This document shows, piece by piece, positions 8,918 through 18,219 of a stretch of DNA of 64,000 nucleotides. Source of the DNA: Candidatus Praeruminimicrobium purgamenti (lineage in GTDB: Bacteria > Elusimicrobiota > Endomicrobiia > Endomicrobiales > Endomicrobiaceae); NCBI GenBank assembly GCA_018433585.1, contig JAHDQW010000009.1:1-64000 (forward strand). The letters run 5' to 3'. The notes beneath the pieces were generated by a model, which was not told where the DNA came from, did not search any database, and was given only the letters and a program-made list of their open reading frames with translations. The stretch's first letter is position 1; every line of letters begins with the position of its first letter. The position numbers were made by a program, and so were the translations under genes.

Positions 8918-9961
8918 TTATTTAACCTTCTTTAAAATTGATATTTTATTCGGTTTATATACGCCTTTTTCAGTTATTATCATGGTTATGTTGCTTGCCG
9001 GCGTTATATCAAAACCGGGATATCTGACCTGGGTATCTTTAGGAGCTATGCTTCTACCGTTTATTTTTAAAACCTCATCTGCGGAACGTTCTTCTATTTT
9101 TATTTTTATGCCGTATAAAGTCGCAAAATCAACTGTAGAACTTGGAGCAACTACATAAAAAGGAATTTTATGATATTTAGCCAAAATAGACAATGAATAT
9201 GTTCCTACTTTATTTGCTACATCTCCGTTCATGGCAATTCTGTCAGCCCCTACTATAACAGCATCAACTTTTTCAGTTTTCATCATGTACCCGGCCATAT
9301 TATCCGTTATAAGCGTATACGGAATTTTTTCCTGTTGTAATTCCCAAGCAGTAAGCCTTGCACCTTGCAAGTATGGCCTCGTTTCATCAACAAAAACATT
9401 TTTTATTTTACCGTTTTTATATGCTGTTCTTATCATACCCAAAGCTGTACCGTATCCGGCCGTAGCCAACGCTCCTGCATTACAATGCGTAATGACAACA
9501 GAATCTTTTTTTAACAGTCTTGCGCCGAACTCGGACATCTTCATGTTTGTTAAAATATCTTCGTTATAGATATCTGTAGCAGATTCATATAAAATGGATA
9601 TATAATTTTCCGGATTAAGCTTTAATGACTGTTCTACAACCTTCATCATCTTTTCGACTGCCCATTTTAAATTCACAGCAGTAGGTCTTGAACTTATCAA
9701 ATCATTGGCGGCTTTTTTCATGAAAACAAGTTTTGCAGACGAAGAAAGGCCGGCAGACTTTATACCGGCCAAAAGCATACCATATGCAGCGGCGACTCCT
9801 ATGGCAGGAGCGCCTCTCACAATCATAACTTTTATTGCATTTATAACATCTTTATAATTTTTACATTCTTTATATGTAACTTTGTAAGGCAATTCAAGCT
9901 GATTTAATAACAAAAGAACATTATCTTTCCAAAATAAAGTTTCAGGTATCTTTTTCACCAT
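8918..9961 (-). CDS. mtnA: Methylthioribose-1-phosphate isomerase
   Basis: The protein belongs to the eIF-2B alpha-like isomerase family. It would convert 5-methylthioribose-1-phosphate to methylthioribulose-1-phosphate in methionine salvage. Catalytic Cys160 (in THCNAG) and Asp240 (in VGADRI) fall at the same numbers as in the Bacillus enzyme, and RGAPAIGVAAAYG and the DETRP stretch are present. No other salvage genes are nearby, so a related sugar-phosphate isomerase role cannot be excluded. It is the gene immediately upstream of ileS in the same transcription unit. Confidence 0.92.
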   Translation of the reverse strand: MVKKIPETLFWKDNVLLLLNQLELPYKVTYKECKNYKDVINAIKVMIVRGAPAIGVAAAYGMLLAGIKSAGLSSSAKLVFMKKAANDLISSRPTAVNLKWAVEKMMKVVEQSLKLNPENYISILYESATDIYNEDILTNMKMSEFGARLLKKDSVVITHCNAGALATAGYGTALGMIRTAYKNGKIKNVFVDETRPYLQGARLTAWELQQEKIPYTLITDNMAGYMMKTEKVDAVIVGADRIAMNGDVANKVGTYSLSILAKYHKIPFYVVAPSSTVDFATLYGIKIKIEERSADEVLKINGRSIAPKDTQVRYPGFDITPASNITMIITEKGVYKPNKISILKKVK

Positions 9962-9980
9962 GACTCAAACTCTTCAAATT

Positions 9981-10244
9981 TTAAGGTATCGTATCTAATA
10001 CTTCTTCCAACTCTTCTTCTGTTCTTCCTGTAATTTCTATTGTTTTTTCTCTGCCTCTCTCTCCTTTTCTTAAGAGTACATGAGATCTATTAACATCAAA
10101 AAAATCTGATAAATAATCACATAATTCTTCATTTGCTTTACCTTCGACAGCAGGAGCAACTATTTTCACTCTCAAAATTGAACCAATTCTGCTGACGACA
10201 TCATTTCTCTTTGAATTTGGAATTACTCTAACTTTAATAATCAT
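9981..10244 (-). CDS. yggU: DUF167 / YggU family protein
   Basis: This small 87-residue basic protein has the YggU hallmarks: KVRVIPNSKRNDVV at the N-terminus and VKIVAPAVEGKANEELCDYLSDFF in the middle. The family is widespread, often next to yggS and proC as here, but has no assigned reaction. The gene lies between proC and mtnA with short gaps of 28 and 19 bases. Confidence 0.88.
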   Translation of the reverse strand: MIIKVRVIPNSKRNDVVSRIGSILRVKIVAPAVEGKANEELCDYLSDFFDVNRSHVLLRKGERGREKTIEITGRTEEELEEVLDTIP

Positions 10245-10272
10245 CTTTCTACCTCTCTGCTGACATTTATAT

Positions 10273-11091
10273 CTAAAGTTCTTCTGCTCTCTGTTTTGCT
10301 TTTGTTAAAGCCGAAGAAACTATTTCTGAAAAATTGCTGTTCATAAACTCTTCCATTGCTTTTTCTGTTGTGCCGCCGGGAGAAGTTACATTTTTTCTTA
10401 AAACAGCATCATCCAAACCGCTTTCTATCAACATTTTCCCTGAACCGTATATAGTTTGATAAACAAGTTCTTTTGCTATATCTCCAGGTATTCCAAGATT
10501 TTCGGCAACATTCCTCATAACTTCTGAAAAATAAAATACATATGCAGGTCCTGAACCAGAAACCGCCGTAATGGCATTCATAAGTTTTTCTTCTACGCAA
10601 ACAACTCTTCCTATCACTGAAAACATATCTGCTATATCAGTTATATTTTCTTTTGTCGCGTTTGCTCCGCCGCATACAGCTATCGCACCCTTCCCTACAA
10701 GTGCCGGCGTATTAGGCATTACCCTTATTACAACGGATTTCTTTGAAAGTTTTTTTTCTACAAAATCCGTAGAAATACCGGCAGCTATTGTAACTATCAA
10801 CTTTGCTTTTGATATCTCTTTTGCATACTCATCTAATACAAAATTAAACTGCTGAGGCTTTATTGCCAAAAAAACTATATCTGCATTTTCTAAAGCTTTT
10901 AATTTGTCATGCTGAACTGCAACAGCATATTTTTGAGATATAACCTGAAGCCTTTCCTGCGAAATGTCATTACATATAATATTTGATCTGTTAATAATGT
11001 CGTACTTTACAAATCCGGATATTATAGCTTCAGCCATATTTCCTGAACCTATAAAAGCAACTTTTTTATCGTAAAACTTTTTACTTATCAT
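10273..11091 (-). CDS. proC: Pyrroline-5-carboxylate reductase
   Basis: ProC reduces pyrroline-5-carboxylate to proline with NAD(P)H. The Rossmann motif FIGSGNMAEAI is at the N-terminus, and the C-terminal dimer domain has the family signature VTSPGGTTEKAMEEF. The start at 11091 is chosen because GGGGAGAGG stands four bases before it; an ATG five codons upstream (11106) lies before that ribosome site. The chosen start overlaps the end of yggS by 11 bases, giving a coupled yggS-proC-yggU order that is common in bacteria. Expected size 272 residues. Confidence 0.94.
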   Translation of the reverse strand: MISKKFYDKKVAFIGSGNMAEAIISGFVKYDIINRSNIICNDISQERLQVISQKYAVAVQHDKLKALENADIVFLAIKPQQFNFVLDEYAKEISKAKLIVTIAAGISTDFVEKKLSKKSVVIRVMPNTPALVGKGAIAVCGGANATKENITDIADMFSVIGRVVCVEEKLMNAITAVSGSGPAYVFYFSEVMRNVAENLGIPGDIAKELVYQTIYGSGKMLIESGLDDAVLRKNVTSPGGTTEKAMEEFMNSNFSEIVSSALTKAKQRAEEL

Positions 11092-11773
11092 AATTCCTCT
11101 CCCCAAATATCGCAGAACCTATTCTGACCATATTTGAACCTTCCTGTATAGCCACTTCAAAATCAGACGACATACCCATTGATAATATTTTAAAACTTTC
11201 ATCTCCGGATTTTTGTTTCAAATCATTAAAAACAGAATATGCCAGCTTAAAATAAGGGCGAACATCTTCTTTATTTTCAAAATACGGAGCTATTGTCATG
11301 ATGCCGGAAATTGAAATATTTTTACACTTCTCAGAACAATATCTGTATATTTCATATACTTTATCATTCGTTACGCCAAACTTTGATTCTTCTTGAGAAA
11401 CCTTTAATTCAATTAAACATTTTTGAAGTTTGCCTGTATCTTTTGCATACTTGTTTATACTATCAGCCAAATTTATGCTGTCAAGTGATTGAATTAAATC
11501 AAAATTCTGAACTGCTTTTTTTGCTTTATTCGACTGCAAATGACCTATAAAATGTTTATTTATACCGTCTAATTTATTAGAAAGAACATCAAATTTCGGT
11601 AAAGCTTCCTGAATTTTGCTTTCAGCAATATCTTTTACGCCGTTTTTTACCGCTTCTTCTGCCTCTTCAGCGGAAAAAGTTTTAGTCACGGCAACTAAAG
11701 TAACATTACCGCCTTTTGCCGCCTCTGCAATTCTTTTCTTTATATTATCAATATTTTTAATTATAATATTCAC
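11081..11773 (-). CDS. yggS: YggS family PLP homeostasis protein
   Basis: YggS/PROSC proteins bind pyridoxal phosphate without known catalysis and help keep vitamin B6 and amino-acid pools balanced. The 230-residue alanine-racemase-like barrel has the PLP lysine at Lys31 (VAVTKTF), the IGHLQSNK stretch and the phosphate-binding end MGMSSDF...VRIGSAIFGERNY. The usual FGENYVQE motif is degenerate here (IAESKIQE), a small oddity. It is the first gene of the yggS-proC-yggU-mtnA-ileS-lspA run. Confidence 0.93.
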   Translation of the reverse strand: MNIIIKNIDNIKKRIAEAAKGGNVTLVAVTKTFSAEEAEEAVKNGVKDIAESKIQEALPKFDVLSNKLDGINKHFIGHLQSNKAKKAVQNFDLIQSLDSINLADSINKYAKDTGKLQKCLIELKVSQEESKFGVTNDKVYEIYRYCSEKCKNISISGIMTIAPYFENKEDVRPYFKLAYSVFNDLKQKSGDESFKILSMGMSSDFEVAIQEGSNMVRIGSAIFGERNYDK

Positions 11774-11839
11774 AATTTATTATATATTATAGCATATTTC
11801 CAAATTGATGTAACACTTAAACTGCTATGCAATATATAT

Positions 11840-11866
11840 AAAAGGCACATTTAACATATGCCTTTT
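11840..11866 (-). terminator. Intrinsic terminator after SIR2-like gene
   Basis: AAAAGGCA (11840-11847) and TGCCTTTT (11859-11866) form an 8-bp stem with an 11-base loop, flanked by A and T runs. It lies just beyond the stop of the SIR2-like gene on the minus strand and would separate that unit from yggS. Confidence 0.75.
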
Positions 11867-11904
11867 TATAATAATATTCAAAATTTTTTATATTTATTGT
11901 CTTG

Positions 11905-13125
11905 TTATGAAACTTCAAAATACTTTAAAGCAAATTCTTTAAAACTGCACTCATATTTTTCGATATTATCAAAATAAACGCCAAATTTACTAAAAACGTC
12001 TCTTCCTTTTTGCAGATGCTGGAAATATTCCTCTATTTCCTGTATATTTGAGCATTGTCCGTTATGGCAGCTTTTGATTTGTTGCAGTATGTCATTATGT
12101 TTGTTCATATATTTATTAATATTAACGACTGATACTCTCGGGAGTCTGTTATTCTTAACCGATTTTGCTTTTCTGAAATTATATATTCTGGAAAGGAGAT
12201 ATGAAAAATATCTGTCTGCTTCCGGCAAAGAATATCCTATAAAACACCAATGATCGGCTTCCTGCAGTATAGTCTCTGCTTTATTCCATATTTGCATTAT
12301 ATATTTATTTTCGTATATTCTGTTATTGGTAGGATGGACAATGTACGGTTCAATTGAAGACAAACCGCAGTTATAACATTTGCAACCGTTTACAAGCTCT
12401 AAAGGTTTACCCTGCTTTGATATCTTAGAGAATACTTTCCCGCATGATTTACAAAATAACCAATTTATAGAACCGTGAGGTCTGAGTAAATCAATTTTTC
12501 TTTTCCTTGGCCTGTGAAACCAATTTTCCTGTTCGTAATTGCCCAATTCTATCCCGAAATCTACATCGTAACTTTTATCCTCGTCTTCATCATACATAGA
12601 TAATAAAACTCTGTCCAAACAAATATCATAATTAAAAGTTATAAAAGAAAGATTTACGTTATTTTGATTTTTACAGCCTTCATATATTTTCCTTCCGATT
12701 ATTGTGTAAGGACTTTGCGATTTTCTATTAAAAATACTGTGTTCTTTTAGAGTTGCGTCGGTTAAAGTAGCAAACATTATGCCTTCAAGAAGAGTATCAT
12801 AATATTTCTTTACTTTTTCAGTCTGGATGTTTCCTATATTTTGATTTTTTGTTATTGCTGTTTCAAGAATATTAAAAATACCTTCCAAAGTGATATCTTC
12901 TATTGCCTTATTGCCAGTAAATATAGTTTTTAAAAGCTTCTTGATTTCGTTCGAAACTTTTTTATATTCTTTCTTATGAAGACCTTTTTGATTTTTAAAT
13001 GCGAATTCACTTTTAAGTATATTTTTTAATATTTCATCCTGTATCGGAAGGTTATCGTCTTTACTTGCCCCCGCGCCCATTATAAAAACATATTTTTCAG
13101 CCGGATTGAGTTTAAATTTATTCAT
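11905..13125 (-). CDS. SIR2-like domain protein with inserted zinc ribbon
   Basis: The N-terminal Rossmann motif MGAGASKDDNLP (GAGAS at 17-21), the TFNYD stretch (Asn165, Asp167) and PHGSINW (His217) identify the SIR2-like NAD-binding fold. In this branch the fold mostly hydrolyses NAD+ rather than deacetylating proteins. A zinc-ribbon insert follows, with CKSC at 225-228 and Cys248/250/253, then GYSLPEAD at 297-304. Many such proteins are antiphage effectors, but no partner (ThsB, HerA, Argonaute) is adjacent. The start codon directly abuts the rng stop (TAAATG), so it is translated from the rng message. Function unknown; NADase or a housekeeping deacylase are both open. Confidence 0.8.
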   Translation of the reverse strand: MNKFKLNPAEKYVFIMGAGASKDDNLPIQDEILKNILKSEFAFKNQKGLHKKEYKKVSNEIKKLLKTIFTGNKAIEDITLEGIFNILETAITKNQNIGNIQTEKVKKYYDTLLEGIMFATLTDATLKEHSIFNRKSQSPYTIIGRKIYEGCKNQNNVNLSFITFNYDICLDRVLLSMYDEDEDKSYDVDFGIELGNYEQENWFHRPRKRKIDLLRPHGSINWLFCKSCGKVFSKISKQGKPLELVNGCKCYNCGLSSIEPYIVHPTNNRIYENKYIMQIWNKAETILQEADHWCFIGYSLPEADRYFSYLLSRIYNFRKAKSVKNNRLPRVSVVNINKYMNKHNDILQQIKSCHNGQCSNIQEIEEYFQHLQKGRDVFSKFGVYFDNIEKYECSFKEFALKYFEVS

Positions 13126-14559
13126 TTATTGTTCTAAAATAATATTATAATCTTCTCTGTCAACTGCATCCGTAGGAATGATTTCAATATCTTTATTGAA
13201 AAGTTCGTTTAACCTGTCTTTCCTTTCTGTAAAATATTTCGCAACTTCAGGGCAGAGTTTTATCTTTATTTTACCGTGATATTTTTCTATCCCCATTTGT
13301 TCTATTTCCTGACAAACATTAATAAATATAGATTCTTTTGACAACACAAGCCCAAGCCCGTGACATGTAGGGCATGTATCTCCTAATAAAGAAAACAATG
13401 ATTCTCTTTTTCTTTCCCTTGTCATTTCAATAAGACCAAGCCTAGTAATAGGCCATATCTTTATTTTTGCCTTATCGCCTTTAACGGCATTTCTTAATTG
13501 TTCCAAAACTTTTTTTCTGTTTTTTTCTTTTTTCATATCTATAAAATCTATAACGATGATTCCGCCGATATTCCTTAATCTCAACTGCCTGGCTATCTCA
13601 TCGGCAGCTTCTATATTTGTCATTGTAACCACTTCTTCCTGAGTATTATTGTTCCCGGTAAATTTACCGCTGTTAACATCTATGGCGCACAACGATTCCG
13701 CTTCCTGAATAATTAAATAACCGCCGGAAGGAAGTCTGGCTTTGTTCGATCTTAATCTTTTTATCTCTTCTTCTATTCCATATGCTTTAAAGACAGGCTG
13801 TTTGCCGTCATATAACAAAATTCTGTTTTCAAGCTCAGGCGAAACTGTTCTGACAAATTCAACTACGTCTTTCAATTCTTTCTGATTATCTATATACATC
13901 AAACTTACATCTTCAGTAAAATGATCTCTTACGGTTTGAAAAACAACGCCCAAATCTTTATGAACAACGCTTCCGACTTTTGAGTTTGCAAATCTGTTGA
14001 TTATAGATCCCCATAATCTGGACAAATATTTTATTTCTTTTTCTATTTCTTCTTCGGTCGCATCTTCGGCTTCAGTTCTTACAATAATTCCGCCTGCCAA
14101 ATTTGTTTTTAGATTTTTTACTATATTTTTTAACCTTGAGTATTCTTCTTTATCTTCTATTTGTTTTGATACGCCTATATTATTGCTGAAAGGCATATAT
14201 ACAAGCAACCTTCCGGGAAGGGAAATATCCATCGTAACTTTAGGACCTTTTGTACTTATAGGTTCTTTGTAAACCTGAACCATTATCTCCTGTCCTACTT
14301 TGAGCATATTTTCTATATTATGTTCATTTTTTAATGCAACAATATCATCCATTGATAAATAAGCGCTTTTCCCAAACCCTATATCAATAAAAGCCGACGA
14401 AAGACCTGAAACGATATTCTGGACTTTCCCTTTATATATATTGTTCAGTATCTTTTCCGATTCTCTTCTCTCAATAAAAATATCTGAAAGTTTAGAATTG
14501 TCTAAGACCGCAACTCTTGTTTCTTCATAAGTTCTGTTTACTATTATTTCTTTACTCAT
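13126..14559 (-). CDS. rng: Ribonuclease E/G family endoribonuclease
   Basis: This family cuts single-stranded RNA in rRNA maturation and mRNA decay. The 477-residue length fits RNase G, without the long RNase E tail. An S1 domain covers about residues 38-100. The catalytic aspartates are in CAIDVNSG (about residue 292) and VIDFIDM (about 337). The zinc-link is CPTCHG at about 394-399. The neighbouring radical SAM gene with a DUF2344 domain is a typical partner of rng in several phyla. Confidence 0.94.
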   Translation of the reverse strand: MSKEIIVNRTYEETRVAVLDNSKLSDIFIERRESEKILNNIYKGKVQNIVSGLSSAFIDIGFGKSAYLSMDDIVALKNEHNIENMLKVGQEIMVQVYKEPISTKGPKVTMDISLPGRLLVYMPFSNNIGVSKQIEDKEEYSRLKNIVKNLKTNLAGGIIVRTEAEDATEEEIEKEIKYLSRLWGSIINRFANSKVGSVVHKDLGVVFQTVRDHFTEDVSLMYIDNQKELKDVVEFVRTVSPELENRILLYDGKQPVFKAYGIEEEIKRLRSNKARLPSGGYLIIQEAESLCAIDVNSGKFTGNNNTQEEVVTMTNIEAADEIARQLRLRNIGGIIVIDFIDMKKEKNRKKVLEQLRNAVKGDKAKIKIWPITRLGLIEMTRERKRESLFSLLGDTCPTCHGLGLVLSKESIFINVCQEIEQMGIEKYHGKIKIKLCPEVAKYFTERKDRLNELFNKDIEIIPTDAVDREDYNIILEQ

Positions 14560-14573
14560 TTATTATTTTAACC

Positions 14574-15776
14574 TTATATAATTCTGTTATTTTTTAAAAA
14601 GCTGTACATACTTTTTGCCAATTTATATATCCTGAAATCTGTATTTTCATCCGGACTGACTTTATTACTGAAAAAGAATGTGTTATGAGAACCTTTTATA
14701 AGATTATCGCTTATAACTTTATTTACCTCAACTTCAACGGGATATGTTGTAAATATCAATTTAACATTCTCATTATTGCATATCTGCACAATTTTAGCTA
14801 TATCATATAAAATCCATTTATCTATAACCTGAACCTTTTTTTCATAGTTAGGCGTATTAATCGTCGTTATTGCCGAAACTTCATCTGAAACATTAGGTAT
14901 GCAAAAATTCAAAGCTCTTGAAAAATACAAAACCTCAGCCGTTATCTCTCCTTTATACATCATAAATAAAAGAATAAGACCTTTATAACATAGATTATTT
15001 TTATTAAAAGGTTCAACCAGAATGCCGTCTTCAAAAGCCTTAAGAGCATTTATTTCGGCATTTTCTTTTTGTTCTATCAAATAAAGAGAGCCTAAAGCGT
15101 AATACAACATGCTTTGACTCGGTTTTTTATCTAAAATTGATTTTAAAAAACTCTTTGCTTTATCAAATTCTTTAGCTCTTATTAAGCTCCATGCATGCCT
15201 GTAAACTTCAACTGAAGACAAAATATTATTGTCTATCGAAAAATCTTTTCTAAGCACCTGAAAATCAGGAATGACTTTTGGATGGAAATCACTTTTCCCT
15301 CCGTTGACTATCTGCTTATAAGCAACATCCAGCGCTTTATTGCCTTTATCTTTATCTATTCCGTATATTCCTGACATTTCTTTACTTACCTGTTGCAAAG
15401 TTTTCGGAATAGGAATTATTTTTGCTTTATCTTTGTCTCTGTCCTGAATATAAGTAGAAAAACCGTAAAGGTTATGGTAATTTGCCTCACCAATCATCAA
15501 AATAACGGCTTTCGGCAGTTTTTTTTGATTGAATATCTCCAAAAACTCAAAACATTCCGTTGTATTAATATCGAATCTGGAAATTTTTTGGATTTTTATC
15601 TTATCTTTGCCGTAGTCTTCATCTATAAACTTTTGTATCAAATCAACGTATTTGGCGTCAAAGGAATTTGTCAGATGGATATTGTCGCTGATGTATAATA
15701 TATTTGCATCTGCGCCATAAACAAACGAGCAAAAAATAACACAAACAAAACCTGTTAATAAAATTTTAAATTTCAT
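14574..15776 (-). CDS. Secreted TPR protein with SGNH-like ends
   Basis: A signal peptide (MKFKILLTGFVCVIFCSFVYG) is followed by NILYISDN and a GEANYH segment, then TPR-like helices at about residues 180-260 (YYALGSLYLIEQKEN...ALKAFEDGI). The end (LIFTTYPVEV...FRIYKLAKSMYSFL) resembles the last helix of SGNH/GDSL hydrolases. I see no convincing catalytic Ser, so hydrolase activity is doubtful. The start overlaps the radical SAM gene by 11 bases and rng follows after 14 bases. Substrate unknown. Confidence 0.6.
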   Translation of the reverse strand: MKFKILLTGFVCVIFCSFVYGADANILYISDNIHLTNSFDAKYVDLIQKFIDEDYGKDKIKIQKISRFDINTTECFEFLEIFNQKKLPKAVILMIGEANYHNLYGFSTYIQDRDKDKAKIIPIPKTLQQVSKEMSGIYGIDKDKGNKALDVAYKQIVNGGKSDFHPKVIPDFQVLRKDFSIDNNILSSVEVYRHAWSLIRAKEFDKAKSFLKSILDKKPSQSMLYYALGSLYLIEQKENAEINALKAFEDGILVEPFNKNNLCYKGLILLFMMYKGEITAEVLYFSRALNFCIPNVSDEVSAITTINTPNYEKKVQVIDKWILYDIAKIVQICNNENVKLIFTTYPVEVEVNKVISDNLIKGSHNTFFFSNKVSPDENTDFRIYKLAKSMYSFLKNNRII

Positions 15777-18219
15777 ATATTGTTCCGTTACCTTCTATAA
15801 ACAGATTATTTCTTTTAGTATACAAAATTTTGACTTCATTTTCCCGTAAATTTAATAAACGCTCAAGTATTTTGTCAAGCTTTAAATTTTTACCGTCGAA
15901 AAACCTTAACATTATTTTTATCGTATCATCATCAATTTTCTTTATTTCAATTATTAATTCTTTTGCATCAATTACAGTCTGTTTGTCTTTTTTTATTTTT
16001 GAAATTAATATTTTATCCTGATTTAAAAAATCATCTATTTGCTTCTGCGTTAAATTTACGCCTTTTATTATGTATTCAGCAACATTTACAAGTCTGTCTA
16101 TTGCAGGAAATCTTAAAGGCATATATTTTACACCGCTAAGTTCGTATCCTTCAGGCAAAACTTCTTTAAAAACTTCATAAATCCTGTTTATATCAGTTTT
16201 TTCAGTCAAGTATAAATCTGCGTATTCACAGTTACTTTCATATCCTACTGAAATTGCAGGGCCAAAAGAAGCTTTAATCTGCGGACTGAAGCCGTTTGTA
16301 TATGCGACAGGCAGTCCCGTCCTTTTTATTGCTCTTCTCATAAAATCAATTTGTTCCAGATGAGAAAGATACTTAACATATCCTTTCCTGGAAAATTTTA
16401 AAAGAATTCTGTTTGTGACATTTGAAACAAACTGCTGTGGCTGAGAATAATTTTCGGGTAATTTACCAAAATCTTTTATATTATTATAGCTGATATCGCC
16501 GGTTTCCGAAATACCTTCTATAAAATCTTTATGCAATTGTTCTTTTGAAACTCCTAAATTTATATGTTCCCACGGCAGAATCTCTTCTGTTTGCCTTTGT
16601 CTGTATACATAAAAATCCAAAGACAATCCTGACTCTTTTATTGTTTCAATCCAAGTCTCAAAATTAAATTTATCAGACCACTGGTCAAATCTTAAGCCTT
16701 TTCTCCATGCATTATATATAACTGAAGAAATTCTCCTGTCACCTCTTGCCAAGAAAGCCTCTATAATACTCGCCCTGTAATTATGAGCCCTTATATCAGC
16801 CGGCAAAATATCTCTCAAATGGTTAACAGTATTTTTTATATATTCTGCGCCAAACATCGGCTGCCATTGAAATGCAGTATGCGCTTTAGGAACAAATGGT
16901 GATACAGTAATGCTGAAATTTAATTTTTTAGCATTCGCTTTTATTTTATCTATAAGCGTTTTTATTGCAGCAATATCTTCAGACGTTTCAGTAGGAAGTC
17001 CTATCATAAAATAAAGTTTTATTGTTTTCCATCCCATTTGATGCGCCGTAAGAAGAGTATCCATAATATCAACTTCAGATAAATATTTTCCTATAACATT
17101 TCTAAGCCTGTCAGAACCTGCTTCAGGAGCAAAAGTAATTGTAGGTTTTTTACTTCTGTTGATATACTCGGCAACTTTTAATGAAAACTTATTGCATCTC
17201 ATTGAAGGAAGCGAAATGGTTAAATTCTGCTTATAATATTTTTTATTTGTTTCCAGCAATAATTCTTCCAAATCTTTATAATCAGTACATGAAAGAGATG
17301 AAAATGCAACATCTTCATATCCAGTATTTTTTATTCCTTCATCAACAAGCTTCATAACAGTGTCAACATTTCTTGTTCTCCAAGGTCTGTAATATTTTGA
17401 TGCCTGGCAAAATCTGCATCTGCCTATACAGCCTCTGGCTACTTCAATATTAAGTCTGTTATGAACGGTTTCGACAAAAGGAACTATTTTTTTTCTGTGA
17501 AAAAATGCTTTATCCAAATTGACTGTTGTTTTTGTAATTGTAGCGGAAACATTTGTACGGTTTGGAGTTACAGACATGACGGTTCCGTCATTATTATAGG
17601 CAACATCAAAAAATGAAGGAATATAAACGCCCTCTATTTTTGATAAATGCAATAAAACATTTTCCCTTGATATTTTGTTTTTTTTACATTCTTTATAAAC
17701 TTCTAAAATTTTTATTAAAGATTCTTCTCCGTCACCTATCAAAAATAAATCAAAAAAATCAGCAAAAGGTTCAGGATTCGCCATTGCAGGACCGCCGCCT
17801 ATTATAAAAGGGGCATTTTCCCCCCTCTCTCTTGAAAAGACAGGAATACCTGATAAAGAGAGCATATTTACAATATTTGTCCCGACAAGCTCGCATTGTA
17901 AACTGAAACCGACTATATCAAAATTTTTCAACGGAGTTTTTGATTCAAGAGAGAATAATTCTTTTTTTTCTTTTATAAGAATCTCTTCCAAATCTGTATC
18001 CGGAGCAAAAGCTCTTTCGCATCTTGCAGTTTTCTTTTCATTAACCATATGATATAAAATTTCTATACCGAGATTCGAAGCTCCTACCTCATAAATATCG
18101 GGGAAACATAAACACAAAGATATTTCGTTATCCATATCCGGTTTATGAGAATTAATTTCATGGTTTATATATCTTGCAGGTCTTTGTACTAACGGCAGTA
18201 TTTTATCCAATTCACTCAT
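15766..18219 (-). CDS. B12-binding-type radical SAM protein fused to DUF2344
   Basis: The 817-residue protein joins two parts that are separate genes in many bacteria: a TIGR03960-type radical SAM protein and a TIGR03936/DUF2344 domain. The iron-sulphur cysteines are Cys264, Cys268 and Cys271 in RGCIGRCRFCQ. An N-terminal region (about 30-170) looks like a degenerate cobalamin-binding fold, with DIVGFSLQCEL and IIGGGPAMANPE. The DUF2344 part starts near residue 610 (LKFSRKGYVKYLSHLEQIDF). The reaction is unknown; association with rng suggests an RNA- or ribosome-related role, which is inference. Confidence 0.9.
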   Translation of the reverse strand: MSELDKILPLVQRPARYINHEINSHKPDMDNEISLCLCFPDIYEVGASNLGIEILYHMVNEKKTARCERAFAPDTDLEEILIKEKKELFSLESKTPLKNFDIVGFSLQCELVGTNIVNMLSLSGIPVFSRERGENAPFIIGGGPAMANPEPFADFFDLFLIGDGEESLIKILEVYKECKKNKISRENVLLHLSKIEGVYIPSFFDVAYNNDGTVMSVTPNRTNVSATITKTTVNLDKAFFHRKKIVPFVETVHNRLNIEVARGCIGRCRFCQASKYYRPWRTRNVDTVMKLVDEGIKNTGYEDVAFSSLSCTDYKDLEELLLETNKKYYKQNLTISLPSMRCNKFSLKVAEYINRSKKPTITFAPEAGSDRLRNVIGKYLSEVDIMDTLLTAHQMGWKTIKLYFMIGLPTETSEDIAAIKTLIDKIKANAKKLNFSITVSPFVPKAHTAFQWQPMFGAEYIKNTVNHLRDILPADIRAHNYRASIIEAFLARGDRRISSVIYNAWRKGLRFDQWSDKFNFETWIETIKESGLSLDFYVYRQRQTEEILPWEHINLGVSKEQLHKDFIEGISETGDISYNNIKDFGKLPENYSQPQQFVSNVTNRILLKFSRKGYVKYLSHLEQIDFMRRAIKRTGLPVAYTNGFSPQIKASFGPAISVGYESNCEYADLYLTEKTDINRIYEVFKEVLPEGYELSGVKYMPLRFPAIDRLVNVAEYIIKGVNLTQKQIDDFLNQDKILISKIKKDKQTVIDAKELIIEIKKIDDDTIKIMLRFFDGKNLKLDKILERLLNLRENEVKILYTKRNNLFIEGNGTIYEI

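Noticed and set aside
8918-9961. Methionine-salvage gene cluster around mtnA
   Set aside because: Neighbours are ileS and yggU; no mtnK, mtnBCD or nucleosidase is seen.
11905-13125. Complete Thoeris or other SIR2 defence system
   Set aside because: No TIR, HerA, Argonaute or other partner gene is adjacent; both neighbours are housekeeping or a terminator.
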